A stretch of 64,000 nt of DNA from DATFVA01 sp963839165 (GCA_963839165.1 CAWIUG010000011.1:1-64000); one strand, 5' to 3'; shown: positions 54,153-63,222, counted from the first letter of the stretch. Made by a program: numbers and translations. Notes: a model not told the origin generated them from the letters alone.

Positions 54153-54668
54153 TTACTTGTCGCCGGTTAAGATTTCAAAGATATCCTCTTCCATAGTCTG
54201 CTTCGGTGTTTCTACAATCCTTCCCAATTCTTTTCCATCCTCGTAGAATATGAAAGTTGGTACCAGTTCGATGTTCAGGCTGTCCACCTTACCTGAGGAA
54301 TCCTTTCTCTCACGGTCCACACAAATAATTTTTACATCACCGGCAGGATAGTCAGCCTCGTCCATTACTTTGAAGAAACGGGGCACTTGTTCATGACTGT
54401 CACTGCACCATGTACCCATCACGATTGTAGTTTTTACGTTGTCATAGTTATATGCAATTTCTTTTACCGTTACCGAATCAGGATTATATTGATCGTATTC
54501 AGGTTGAAACCACCAGGAATAACTTGTATCTGAGAAAGCTTCTCTGGAACAAGGACCTATCAGCATTGGGTTTCCAGTTTCATCATCCCGCACTACTTTA
54601 GTACTGTCCTGCGCAGCTGTAAAAGTAACCGAAGAAAGAATAAAAAGAATAAATAAAAAAAGACGCAT
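54153..54668 (-). CDS. Periplasmic thioredoxin-like protein with a CxxS active site
   Basis: 171 residues. Signal peptide ~1-18 ('LFILFILSSVTFTAA', then QDS). A thioredoxin fold is indicated by 'KTTIVMGTWCSDSHEQVPRF' (~79-98), 'VKIICVDRERKD', and 'VPTFIFYEDGKELGRIVETP' (~137-156, with the cis-Pro). The active site is W-C-S-D-S, so the second cysteine is replaced by Ser; this cannot act as an ordinary dithiol reductase and may trap or isomerise thiols. It lies 9 nt after nadK on the same strand. Confidence 0.85.
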   Translation of the reverse strand: MRLFLFILFILSSVTFTAAQDSTKVVRDDETGNPMLIGPCSREAFSDTSYSWWFQPEYDQYNPDSVTVKEIAYNYDNVKTTIVMGTWCSDSHEQVPRFFKVMDEADYPAGDVKIICVDRERKDSSGKVDSLNIELVPTFIFYEDGKELGRIVETPKQTMEEDIFEILTGDK

Positions 54669-54677
54669 TAGTTCAGC

Positions 54678-55568
54678 CTATTTTTTTATATTTGAATTTC
54701 GTAGATCTATTCCCCACAGAAGCTTATTTCTTAGAGTTTGAAAATAACTCGTAACCGAAGTATGAGCCAGCTTTAGAGACCGTTCACTCTTCGTTAACTT
54801 AATTTCGAACGGGGGAGGAAGTGCAAATACTCTCTGTCCGTCACAGTTAACCAGAATTTCTTTATGAAGAGAGGCAGCTTTAATGGTGATTTCATGGCTG
54901 CTTGGCAGAACCAGTGGTCTGACAGAAAGGCTGTGCGCAGAAATAGGACTAAGAGTAATAACATCAGCAGAAGGACTTACAATGGGTCCACCTACCGAGA
55001 TAGAATAGCCTGTTGATCCGGTGGGAGTCGCAACTATAATTCCATCAGCACCGAAGGTAGTAACATATTCTCCATTCACCCAGACTGTAAGTTCTATCAT
55101 TTTGGGCCAGCCGCCTTTTTCTATGACGATATCATTTATCGCATATAATGTCTCAACCTTATGTCCTTTACATTCCCCGCAGATGATCATTCGTTTATCT
55201 ACCTTAATCCTGTTATTTTTTATATCATCGATGAACGTGTCGAGCTGCTCCAGACTGGCCTCTGCAAGAAAACCCAGCTTCCCCATATTTAATCCAAGCA
55301 CAGGTTTATCATAAAACTGAGCCTGATACGATGTGGCAAGCATGGTACCGTCACCCCCTATTGAGATAATTATATCGCTTCTTTTATAAATATTTTTGTC
55401 CTGAAGAAAATATTTCTTATTTATTTTTTCTGTTAGGGAGGCTCTTTTAGAAATCACTGAATCGGTAATTAAAAAGTCTAATTCATGTTCTTTCAGTTTT
55501 TTAACCAGGAGTGAAACAACGTCATATACTTTTTCTTTTGTGGAGTTTGCGATAATACCAATTGTCAT
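54678..55568 (-). CDS. nadK: NAD kinase
   Basis: 296 residues from ATG 55568, chosen because AAGGGA lies six bases upstream and the family begins 'MTIGIIANSTKEKVYDVV'; an ATG nine codons earlier (55595) has no such support. NAD kinase makes NADP+ from NAD+ and ATP or polyphosphate. The signature 'SIGGDGTMLATSYQ' (~70-83) holds the catalytic Asp of GGDGT; 'NMGKLGFLAEASLEQLD' (~96-112), 'NDIVIEKGG', 'ADGIIVATPTGSTGYSISVG' (~175-194) follow. Length fits. It is part of a minus-strand run with the GT2 and DUF1844 genes upstream and thioredoxin-like downstream. Confidence 0.94.
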   Translation of the reverse strand: MTIGIIANSTKEKVYDVVSLLVKKLKEHELDFLITDSVISKRASLTEKINKKYFLQDKNIYKRSDIIISIGGDGTMLATSYQAQFYDKPVLGLNMGKLGFLAEASLEQLDTFIDDIKNNRIKVDKRMIICGECKGHKVETLYAINDIVIEKGGWPKMIELTVWVNGEYVTTFGADGIIVATPTGSTGYSISVGGPIVSPSADVITLSPISAHSLSVRPLVLPSSHEITIKAASLHKEILVNCDGQRVFALPPPFEIKLTKSERSLKLAHTSVTSYFQTLRNKLLWGIDLRNSNIKK

Positions 55569-55606
55569 TTTATTTCCCTTAAGAGGAGAATTCAAAAAAG
55601 AGGAAT

Positions 55607-55873
55607 TTATTCTTTATCATTTTCTGCAACATAAATGAGTTTCAATTCTTTGATTGCTTCAGTCAGAAACTGATCTTCATATTCTGATAAGTTCCCGCTG
55701 GTTTTTTCTTTCAGCATATCGAGGGTGTCGATTGCCATCTTTGCGTAATCAAGATTTTTCTCCATTTTATTAGTCACGGGATTTTTCATTTTTCCAAGCG
55801 ACATCATCGCGATCTGCTGATTCTGCATTACAAGCTGCATAAATAAAAATTCCTTACTATTCACCTGATCCAT
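55607..55873 (-). CDS. DUF1844 domain protein
   Basis: 88-residue cytoplasmic protein of the DUF1844 family: an N-terminal block 'FLFMQLVMQNQQIAMMSLGK' (~9-28), the conserved 'MEKNLDYAKMAIDTLDMLKE' (~37-56) and 'EYEDQFLTEAIKELKLIYV'. The family is found in diverse bacteria without a known role. It begins 5 nt after the GT2 stop and lies 38 nt before the nadK start, so probably in the same transcript. Confidence 0.85.
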   Translation of the reverse strand: MDQVNSKEFLFMQLVMQNQQIAMMSLGKMKNPVTNKMEKNLDYAKMAIDTLDMLKEKTSGNLSEYEDQFLTEAIKELKLIYVAENDKE

Positions 55874-55878
55874 AGAAT

Positions 55879-56637
55879 TTACTCAATCTGCCTTTCGTGT
55901 TCCCATAACTTACAATATTTTGTAAAAACATATGATGCTGAAAATATAGAGAGAATAAAGCCATGCAGACCGTCGAGGAAACCGGCTCTGATAAAGTACA
56001 TCTTTAAAAAAATAATTAAGGGGCGGAGCAGAATATCTGATACCGAAAACTTCCTGCCTTTGTTAAAAAGTTCGGCTGCCGCCAGCGATGTATAATTGTT
56101 ATACTTCTCAAAATAATGATGGATATCGGGATCGGTGAAATGTTCAAGGTCGTGAGAAAGCTTCCCTGTAATTCCTTCAACATTAAGCTGTTCGTGAACC
56201 GAATTATTATTAAAGTCCACCTCGTTCTTATTAAAAAGCCGAACAACGCGCCCGGGGTACCATCCGCAATGCCGGATCCATTTCCCCAGGAAATACGCTT
56301 TCCGTGGGATCGAATATGCAGTAAAAGAAGGGACAGACTTCTTAAATTCCTTAATTTCTTCACAAAGTTCCGGGGAAACGGCCTCATCGGCATCTATCCA
56401 TAAGATCCAGTTATTTGACGCAAGAGTAACACCGAACTTTTTTGTTTGAGAATATCCCTCCCACTTAACCTTTTTTGTAACGATGGAAGGATAGGAAGAG
56501 GCAATTTCGAAGGTATCATCCGTGGAGGAGTCATCCACCAGTACTATAATTTCATCTATACATTCCTGCTGGCTTTCAATACATCGCCGTATATTTTTCT
56601 CTTCGTTCTTCGCTATAATAACAGTCGATAACTTCAA
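55879..56637 (-). CDS. Family 2 glycosyltransferase (LPS core WaaE/KdtX-like)
   Basis: 252 residues, GT-A fold with 'LSTVIIAKNEEKNIRRCIES' (~3-22), 'IIVLVDDSSTDDTFEIASSY' (~30-49), the metal-binding 'WILWIDADEAV' (~76-86, DxD), and a C-terminal part with 'RHCGWYPGRVVRLFNKNEVD' (~117-136) and 'HEQLNVEGITGKLSHDLEHF' typical of the WaaE/KdtX group, whose characterised members add a beta-linked sugar to the LPS inner core. It lacks an obvious transmembrane anchor. It is the first gene of the minus-strand run and is divergent from the polysaccharide locus at 56.8 kb. Confidence 0.87.
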   Translation of the reverse strand: MKLSTVIIAKNEEKNIRRCIESQQECIDEIIVLVDDSSTDDTFEIASSYPSIVTKKVKWEGYSQTKKFGVTLASNNWILWIDADEAVSPELCEEIKEFKKSVPSFTAYSIPRKAYFLGKWIRHCGWYPGRVVRLFNKNEVDFNNNSVHEQLNVEGITGKLSHDLEHFTDPDIHHYFEKYNNYTSLAAAELFNKGRKFSVSDILLRPLIIFLKMYFIRAGFLDGLHGFILSIFSASYVFTKYCKLWEHERQIE

Positions 56638-56822
56638 GTTCCAGGATCCGATAATATTAAATTAGATAAAACTTCAGAGCTAACATATATTAATCCGGTT
56701 TATTTTTCTACAAAAAAGCGAATATTTAAAGAAATAAGATGAATGCGACGAGCTATATAATCAGTACAATATTATCTATATTTACAATAAAATATAACAT
56801 CTTATTATAACTTCCCTTCTGA

Positions 56823-58148
56823 ATGAAGGAATTCAGCAATATTATTCAAATAATAAAAAGCAAAATTAACCCTGGCTCTGCCACAGAGATGGGTTGGGTG
56901 ATTTTGGGCCAAAGTATTAATGTAATCCTGGGATTCCTTATAATTAAACTGCTTTCGCAAATAGGTCCGGAACAGTACGGGGTTTATGCGCTCATCATTA
57001 CTATTGCTGCTGTTCTTGGTCTGTTTTACGGCGCTTTTCTACAAGGATTCCTGAGATATTATTATCATTATGATGAGTTAAACCGGAGAGACGAAATAGT
57101 AAAACTCATGTTCAGGTTTATAGGTCTGTCACTTCTGATTTTGATATCCCTCACCCTTCTTATTTCATTACTTCTCCCAATGTTTTATAATGAATATACA
57201 ACCGCATTTTTTCTTGGTGCCGGTTTGTTCGTTGTCTCATCCAAACTCTCTGAATTTTTCAATTCGATCTTAAATCTTATCAGAAAGCGGAAAGAGAATG
57301 CCCTTCTTCAGGCCCTGGAAAGATCTTTAATGATAGGGGCAATAATCTTTTTTATCTGGAAGCATGATCTGATACTTTTATATATCCTTTTTGCATTTAG
57401 TGTGATTGCATTTCTCCTTGCAGCATTTAAAGTATGGGTTTTCAGAAAAAATGTACCCTCAACCGGAAAGACCGTAATACTTAAGGAGAATAAAAAGGAA
57501 ATCATCCATACTGTAATGGTGTATATTTCTCCTTTTCTTATCTGGGGAGCCGCGGGCTGGTTCCAGATGAATGGTGAAAAATGGATTATAAATGGAGTCC
57601 TCTCTGTAACTGATGTAGGCATTTATGCCATAATGATGGCCATTGTTAATGCACTTGTTGTAATTCCCAACAATATTATCACGGAATTTGCAACCCCAAT
57701 AATATTTAAACAGTTTGCAGACATGAAAAATAAGGATAACATATTAACCGGATACACCTATATTAAAATCAATATGGTAATAATACTTTTAATCTCCATA
57801 GCCGCAACTGTTCTAACATTCTTTTGGGGAAAAGAGATAATACTGCTTATAAGCTCGACCAGGTACACCGTTTACTGGTATGTTCTTCCGTTTTTGATAT
57901 TGGGAACCGGTTTGTTCTATACCGGACAGGCGCAGACGCTGCTGGGTTTTGGAATGAGTCAGCCTCAAAAGTATATCGCTCCCAAAGTAATAATTGGGGT
58001 TGGTTCCCTTGGGGTTAACTACCTATTTATTTCTGGTTTTGGACTAAAAGGCATATCATACTCCATTCTGCTTATAGGATTATTATATGTTCTTTATATT
58101 ACACTTGTCAACCGAAAAATTTTAAAAGGAAGTGTTGAGATTCGATGA
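56823..58148 (+). CDS. Polysaccharide flippase (Wzx/RfbX family, MOP superfamily)
   Basis: 441 residues with 12-14 transmembrane helices, matching oligosaccharide flippases that move undecaprenyl-linked glycans to the periplasm. Near the N terminus 'GWVILGQSINVILGFLIIKL' (~22-41) and 'GPEQYGVYALIITIAAVLGL' (~46-65) are typical; 'GAAGWFQMNGEKWIINGVLS' (~240-259) fits the middle. It starts the plus-strand surface-polysaccharide locus, 185 bp from the divergent GT2 gene, and overlaps the next gene by 4 nt (GATGAC). No ribosome-binding site is obvious before the ATG. Confidence 0.86.
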   Translation: MKEFSNIIQIIKSKINPGSATEMGWVILGQSINVILGFLIIKLLSQIGPEQYGVYALIITIAAVLGLFYGAFLQGFLRYYYHYDELNRRDEIVKLMFRFIGLSLLILISLTLLISLLLPMFYNEYTTAFFLGAGLFVVSSKLSEFFNSILNLIRKRKENALLQALERSLMIGAIIFFIWKHDLILLYILFAFSVIAFLLAAFKVWVFRKNVPSTGKTVILKENKKEIIHTVMVYISPFLIWGAAGWFQMNGEKWIINGVLSVTDVGIYAIMMAIVNALVVIPNNIITEFATPIIFKQFADMKNKDNILTGYTYIKINMVIILLISIAATVLTFFWGKEIILLISSTRYTVYWYVLPFLILGTGLFYTGQAQTLLGFGMSQPQKYIAPKVIIGVGSLGVNYLFISGFGLKGISYSILLIGLLYVLYITLVNRKILKGSVEIR

Positions 58149-59161
58149 CAAAAGCGTTTATAAGCATTCTGAAATATGATTACGGAATAAAATCGAGAGG
58201 TTTCTCATATGAATATTATAATATTTATATGCCGATATGTGATATCCTCGGAAAAGAAAATGTTTTCCTTTTTGATTTCTATACGGAATACAAAGCTTCT
58301 GGAAAACAGGGAATGAATAAAAAACTGAGGGAAATTATTGTTTCTGAAAAGCCTGATTTTGCCTTGTTCTCCCTATTTGAAAATGAGTTCGATGAAGAAG
58401 TTGTTTCCACATTGCGCGATCATACCAAAACCATATCATATTTTATGGATGATCCATGGAGGGTTGAATTTGCCCGTCATTGGAGGAAATATTTTGATTT
58501 TTTCTCCACTCCCGACTATTATACCTATCAAAAGTATTTGCTGGATGAAATCCCCAATGTTATCTATTCACCATTTGGATTTAACCCATCGGTTTATAAG
58601 AAAACGGATACTGAAAAAAAATATGATGTCTCATTCGTCGGGAATTATAGTCCTTACAGGAGATGGATCGTTGATCATCTATATGACAGCGGGATAATGG
58701 TGAATGTTTTTGGCCGGAACTGGGGGAAATACGGAAGCTGGATTACTCAGGAAGAGGTAGTGAATGTATTCAACCAAAGCAGGATAAATCTTAATCTTTC
58801 CAACGCTGTCAGCCGCGACGCTTCCTTCCTTATCCATTCTTTGTCTTCGATCAGGGACTTGAAGGAATTACTTCTGCTAAAAAAGAATAAGGAGCAGGTA
58901 AAGGGAAGGCATTATGAAATAAATGGATGCGGCGGCTTTCAGCTGAGCTATTTTGTACCGGGACTAAGCCTTATTTACGAAATAGACAAAGAAATAGCTG
59001 TCTATGAAAACGTAGAAAACCTTCCTGATGAAATAAAATTCTTTCTGAGGAATGAGGATTTAAGAAATACGATTGCCGGCAATGGATATATCAGGTCTCA
59101 GAAGGATCATACGGCAGATCATTATCTTGATAATTTGATTCATAGGGTTTTAAGCAAGTGA
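58145..59161 (+). CDS. CgeB-like glycosyltransferase, possibly cut short by a frameshift
   Basis: 338 residues resembling the CgeB/YkvP (DUF3880/glycosyltransferase 1-2) family: 'TISYFMDDPWRVEFARHWRK' (~94-113), 'SFVGNYSPYRRWIVDHL' (~160-176), 'FGRNWGKYG' (~185-193), and 'INGCGGFQLSYFVPGLSLIY' (~257-276) with 'ENVENLPDEIKFFL'. No signal peptide; a soluble GT-B-like enzyme inferred. The stop at 59159-59161 may not be the natural one: dropping one base near 59156 continues the reading for ~64 more residues to a stop at 59352-59354, one nt before the next ATG (see separate entry). Part of the polysaccharide locus. Confidence 0.8.
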   Translation: MTKAFISILKYDYGIKSRGFSYEYYNIYMPICDILGKENVFLFDFYTEYKASGKQGMNKKLREIIVSEKPDFALFSLFENEFDEEVVSTLRDHTKTISYFMDDPWRVEFARHWRKYFDFFSTPDYYTYQKYLLDEIPNVIYSPFGFNPSVYKKTDTEKKYDVSFVGNYSPYRRWIVDHLYDSGIMVNVFGRNWGKYGSWITQEEVVNVFNQSRINLNLSNAVSRDASFLIHSLSSIRDLKELLLLKKNKEQVKGRHYEINGCGGFQLSYFVPGLSLIYEIDKEIAVYENVENLPDEIKFFLRNEDLRNTIAGNGYIRSQKDHTADHYLDNLIHRVLSK

Positions 59162-59354
59162 AGAAATTCTTCTCAAAAACAGGCTGTACCGTAAGGACTT
59201 TTGGAGTTTTGCCCAACCCTATTTTTCCTGTCATAAAAGGAATTCTTATGATAATTATAAATATCATCCTTCAGCAGGAATTGAGGATGACAACATCAGC
59301 CAAAACTTTTTCTGCCAGTATGGATGCGGGATTTTTGAATTGATCAGGAAGTAA
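59157..59354 (+). other. Coding-like 65-codon segment with no standard start, after the CgeB-like gene
   Basis: In frame 3 the stretch from 59157 to TAA 59352-59354 reads 'SEEILLKNRLYRKDFWSFAQ' 'PYFSCHKRNSYDNYKYHPSA' 'GIEDDNISQNFFCQYGCGIF' 'ELIRK', of normal amino-acid composition, ending right against the next gene's ATG (59355). It has no ATG, GTG or TTG near its start. An alternative GTG frame (59158-59343) gives a less protein-like sequence. The simplest reading is the C-terminal part of the upstream gene, displaced by one inserted base. A separate small protein with a rare start is the alternative. Confidence 0.45.
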
Positions 59355-60209
59355 ATGAATAAGAGATCAGACAAATTACCGCTGGTATCAGTAATTATCC
59401 CCTGCTACAATTCGGGACAATATATTAAGGATACTTTGATGTCGGTCCTGAATCAGAGTTATAGTAATATTGAAATTATAGCTGTGGATGATGAATCATC
59501 TGATGACACATTTAAGATCCTGGAAGATTCCGCACAGCTTGATAAAAGGATTAAGCCGTACTGTATAGCCCATTCAGGCCGGCCTTCTGTACCCCGCAAT
59601 TTTGGAATTAGCAAAGCTTCCGGCAGTCTTATAGCCTTCCTTGATTCGGATGATATCTGGATCAGAAATAAGGTAAAGCCCCAGGTTGATTATCTCTTAA
59701 AGCACAGGGAAACAGCCTTCGTTTATTCAATGAGTTTTACATTCGGCGAGGTAAATTATTTTTCCGAACATTACGAGCTGCTTCCACTTCCATTTCGGGC
59801 TGCAAAAGATGCAAAAGAACTCAGAGAAATAGGAAATACAATCACCCTTTCCTCAGTATTGGTAAGGAAAAAAGCATTGGATGAAGCGGGCTATTTTGAT
59901 GAAGATCCTGAATTGAAGGCGGTGGAGGATTATGATCTATGGCTGAGATTAAGCGAGAAATTTAAGTTTTATTTTATTCCGCGAATCCAGGTTTATTACA
60001 GGATACATAGAACACAGTCATCGTCAGGTTGGGAAGCACGTGAGAAAAGACTTCAATTGCTAGCTGATAAAAGAAATATTAAACTTCCCCGTTATAAAAA
60101 TCTAAGAAGAAAAGGAATAATTCTTCTTTTAGTACGAAATACAATTCATCTTATTTTTTATCTGTTGTATAAGCTGCTCGGCTGGTTTGAAAACGGAGGT
60201 CGCGGCTGA
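59355..60209 (+). CDS. Family 2 glycosyltransferase
   Basis: 284 residues. GT-A core: 'PLVSVIIPCYNSGQYIKDTL' (~9-28), 'IEIIAVDDESSDDTFKILED' (~37-56), 'GRPSVPRNFGISKASGSLIA' (~71-90) and the metal-binding 'FLDSDDIWIRNKVKPQV' (~91-107), then 'VEDYDLWLRLSEKFKFYFIP' (~194-213, catalytic acid region) and 'VYYRIHRTQSS'. A C-terminal hydrophobic segment ('IILLLVRNTIHLIFYLLYKL') probably anchors it to the inner membrane. AGGAAG precedes the ATG. The next gene starts at its stop codon (TGATG). Donor and acceptor sugars unknown. Confidence 0.9.
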   Translation: MNKRSDKLPLVSVIIPCYNSGQYIKDTLMSVLNQSYSNIEIIAVDDESSDDTFKILEDSAQLDKRIKPYCIAHSGRPSVPRNFGISKASGSLIAFLDSDDIWIRNKVKPQVDYLLKHRETAFVYSMSFTFGEVNYFSEHYELLPLPFRAAKDAKELREIGNTITLSSVLVRKKALDEAGYFDEDPELKAVEDYDLWLRLSEKFKFYFIPRIQVYYRIHRTQSSSGWEAREKRLQLLADKRNIKLPRYKNLRRKGIILLLVRNTIHLIFYLLYKLLGWFENGGRG

Positions 60210-61366
60210 TGATTACTAATGAAATACACAAAAAAATTCTATGTGTTTCGGTGATGCAGAATTGGGGAGGGGGTGAGGAATTCCTTTTGAATCTTTACGA
60301 TAATTTAAGTCTTTATGAATTTGTCGTGGTAACCCCTGAAGGCAAGGCTGAATGTAAATTCAGAGATAACAGTATCAGAACTATCATAAATAATTATCAG
60401 AAGAAGGTGTACCGTAAATCAGCCTGGGGTTTGCTTGACTATCTAAAGATAATTTTCAGTATTAAGCTTTCTACGTTCAAATTTCTGGGTATCCTGAGGA
60501 AGGAGAACCCTGCAATCATACTTGCAAATGGACTATTTGCGGCATTGTATGTATTGCCAGCGGTCATTCTGACAGGCAGAAAGCAAGTAACCATTCAGCA
60601 TCTGATCTTTGAAAATAATTCGGTTGAAAAGAAAATTGTCAAAGTGGTACTGAAGTTTACTGATAAGTTTGTCTGTGTTTCGAATGCGGTTAAAGAGAAT
60701 ATTTATTCAATGCTGGAAAAACCTTATCCCGAAAAGATTGTAAAGATATCCAATGGTATAAGAATTACAGATTCACCTGACCCTGTTTTTATAAAAGGAG
60801 ATACAATAAAATTAGGTATGACCGGAAGCATTACAAGGATTAAAGGAATTCATCTGGTGATCGAAACAATGAGAGGTATTTTAGAAAACCGGAATGCGAT
60901 ATTGTTTATCTACGGAGAACCAGGCGGGGATGAAGATTCTCTCATTTACGAATCTGAATTAAAGAATATGGTCACTGATTATGCTCTACAAGACAAAATT
61001 CTATTTAAGGGTCACATCGATTCAAAAGAAAAATTGTATTCATCTATAGACATCCTGATTAACTTTTCTATAATTCCCGAATCATTTTCTTTTTCAGTTC
61101 TTGAAGCAATGTCATTCAAGAAAGTAGTAATTGCAGCCAATTCAGGCGGTCCCAGGGAATTAATAATGGATGGAGAAAACGGGTTCCTTGCTGAAACACA
61201 AAATTCAAAAGATCTTAAAGATAAAATCCTTTACTGTTTAGATCACCTTGGAACAGAAGAATTTTATCAATTAGAGAACAGAGCCTATGAAACGGTGAAA
61301 AATAATTATAGTATTGAAAAGTTCACCGATGGGTATACCAGGCTTTTTGAAAATCTGATTCAATAA
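60209..61366 (+). CDS. Family 4 (GT-B) glycosyltransferase
   Basis: 385 residues. The N-terminal domain opens with 'KILCVSVMQNWGGGEEFLLN' (~9-28, glycine-rich donor loop), and the C-terminal domain has 'IKLGMTGSITRIKGIHLVIE' (~200-219), 'DKILFKGHIDSKEKLYSSID' (~262-281) and the GT4 catalytic region 'PESFSFSVLEAMSFKKVVIA' (~290-309, E-x7-E) with 'NSGGPREL'. Retaining glycosyltransferase by family. Start ATG overlaps the stop of the previous gene. Sugar specificity cannot be read. Confidence 0.9.
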   Translation: MITNEIHKKILCVSVMQNWGGGEEFLLNLYDNLSLYEFVVVTPEGKAECKFRDNSIRTIINNYQKKVYRKSAWGLLDYLKIIFSIKLSTFKFLGILRKENPAIILANGLFAALYVLPAVILTGRKQVTIQHLIFENNSVEKKIVKVVLKFTDKFVCVSNAVKENIYSMLEKPYPEKIVKISNGIRITDSPDPVFIKGDTIKLGMTGSITRIKGIHLVIETMRGILENRNAILFIYGEPGGDEDSLIYESELKNMVTDYALQDKILFKGHIDSKEKLYSSIDILINFSIIPESFSFSVLEAMSFKKVVIAANSGGPRELIMDGENGFLAETQNSKDLKDKILYCLDHLGTEEFYQLENRAYETVKNNYSIEKFTDGYTRLFENLIQ

Positions 61367-61387
61367 AGAAGTAAAAGGAATTATTTC

Positions 61388-62038
61388 ATGACAGGAATTT
61401 TGGAAAATATTCATAATTACATAACATGGCAGAAGATCAAGAAGGCGGACAGGGAAGAAAGCAAGAGAAGAATATTAGATGAATGGATTGCTTCGGGTAA
61501 ACAAATCCCTCCACCGCATGAAGTTAAACAGGAAGTAGTTAGAAAATTTCAAGAGGATTTTGCTATTAAAACCCTTGTAGAAACCGGGACTTTTCGGGGC
61601 GAAATGGTATATGCCCAGAGGAATCGTTTTAACACCATTATATCAATTGAACTTTCAGAACAGCTGCATCTTACCGCTGTGAAGAGATTGAAAGATCTTA
61701 AAAATGTAACTCTAATCCGGGGGGATAGCGCTGAAGTACTCGAAAAGGTAGTTGGGGAGTTAAGAGAACCGGCAATATTCTGGCTGGATGGTCACTATTC
61801 GGGATTCGAAACTGCTAAAGGTGACCTTAATACTCCAATAAATAAAGAGATGAATATAATACTCGGATCAGAACAGAAACACATTCTACTTATCGATGAC
61901 GCGAGATTGTTTACAGGCGAAAACGATTACCCTGCCATTCAGCAAATAAGAGATAAAGTAGATTCTATAAAGAAAAACTATCAATTTGCTGTTGAAGATG
62001 ATATTATCCGTATTTATCCTGATTTTAAGGGACTATAA
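61388..62038 (+). CDS. SAM-dependent methyltransferase-like protein
   Basis: 216 residues with a Rossmann-type SAM-binding block: 'IKTLVETGTFRGEMVYAQRN' (~60-79, motif I with 'E-T-G-T-x-x-G'), 'FNTIISIELSEQLHLTAVKR' (~81-100, acidic end of strand 2), 'VTLIRGDSAEVLEKV' (~107-121), and 'PAIFWLDGHYSG' (~128-139) and 'HILLIDDARLFTG' (~164-176, a metal-binding-like Asp-Asp). The two 'DG(H)' and 'DDA' sites resemble TylF/cephalosporin-hydroxylase-like sugar methyltransferases. A role in modifying the polysaccharide is inferred from its place among glycosyltransferases. Confidence 0.75.
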   Translation: MTGILENIHNYITWQKIKKADREESKRRILDEWIASGKQIPPPHEVKQEVVRKFQEDFAIKTLVETGTFRGEMVYAQRNRFNTIISIELSEQLHLTAVKRLKDLKNVTLIRGDSAEVLEKVVGELREPAIFWLDGHYSGFETAKGDLNTPINKEMNIILGSEQKHILLIDDARLFTGENDYPAIQQIRDKVDSIKKNYQFAVEDDIIRIYPDFKGL

Positions 62039-62082
62039 CTTTTAAGTAATGACTGAATCACAAACAATTAACAAAGATTGAA

Positions 62083-63220
62083 TTGCCGGAAACGAAAACA
62101 GCTATAGTGCATGAATGGTTTGTAAATTATGCCGGCGCGGAGAAATGTATTGAGTCTTTCCTCAATATCTGGCCAAAAGCAGGTATATATTCACTGGTTG
62201 ATTTTCTGAATCGGGAGGAAAGAAAGCTGATCTTAAAAGGAAGACATTCTCAAACGTCATTCATACAACACCTGCCTCTTGCTGATAAAAAGCACCGTAA
62301 GTATCTGCCGCTTTTCCCCATCGCCATTGAGCGATTTGATTTATCAGGATATAACGTAATTATATCAAGCTCTCATTCCGTTGCCAAAGGAGTAAGAACA
62401 AGGAGAGATCAGCTGCATATCTGCTATTGTCATACACCTATGCGTTATGCCTGGGACGAAAGCTGATTTTTATCTTTCAGAGGCAAATCTTAATAAGGGA
62501 CTCAAAGGTGTCATTGCCCATAAAATCATTAAGTACCTCCGCAGCTGGGATATAAAGTCTGCCAATAATGTTACCTGGTTTATTGCTAACTCACACCATA
62601 TTGCAGGAAAGATTAAAAGAATATACAACAGAGAATCAGACGTGATTTATCCACCCGTGGATACAAAAAAGTTCCCTGTGTTCGAGAATAAGGAAGACTT
62701 TTATGTTACTGCATCAAGACTTGTTCCTTATAAGAGAGTCGATATTATAGTTGATGCTTTCGCCCAAATGCCTGATAAAAAGCTGGTTGTTATCGGAAGC
62801 GGGCCGGAAAAAGAAAAGCTGAAATCGAGAGCAGCCTCAAATATTGAATTTGCCGGCTACCTTGATGCCGAATCACTGGTAAAATACTTGCAGAGGGCAA
62901 AGGCTTTTATTTTCGCCGCCGAAGAGGATTTTGGCATAGTTCCATTAGAAGCACTCTCCTGCGGCACACCTGTTATAGCCCTTGATAAAGGGGGTACTGC
63001 CGAAACTATTCAAGATGGCATCACAGGCATCCACTTCAATGAACAGACAGTCGAAAATATTACAGGTGCGGTTGCAAGGTTTGAGCAGAAGCAGAATACT
63101 TTTGATCCTTCCCGCCTACATAAATATGCTGAACAATTTGATAGATCGGTCTTCGAAAGAAAGATGCAGGAATATGTGAGCGAAAAATACAAATTATTCT
63201 ATGGGGAGGACAAAGTATAA
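62083..63220 (+). CDS. Family 4 (GT-B) glycosyltransferase, interrupted by a frameshift
   Basis: N-terminal part in frame 1 (62083 to ~62459): 'TAIVHEWFVNYAGAEKCIES' (~5-24), 'HICYCHTPMRYAWDE' near 113-127. C-terminal part in frame 2 (~62462-63220): 'TWFIANSHHIAGKIKRIYN', 'VTASRLVPYKRVDIIVDAFA', 'AEEDFGIVPLEALSCGTPVI' (E-x7-E), 'GGTAETI'. Together they make one ~378-residue mannosyltransferase-type GT4. Dropping one A from AAA (62459-62461) joins them as 'MRYAWDE-ADFYLSEAN', the position where the family has the 'HTPMRYAWD' motif. The start is probably TTG 62083. As with holA and gcvT, a single extra base in a homopolymer. Confidence 0.88.
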
Positions 63221-63222
63221 TT

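Noticed and set aside
59158..59343. GTG-started 61-residue protein after the CgeB-like gene
   Set aside because: The overlapping frame-3 sequence is more protein-like and reaches the next ATG, so the GTG frame is the likelier shadow.
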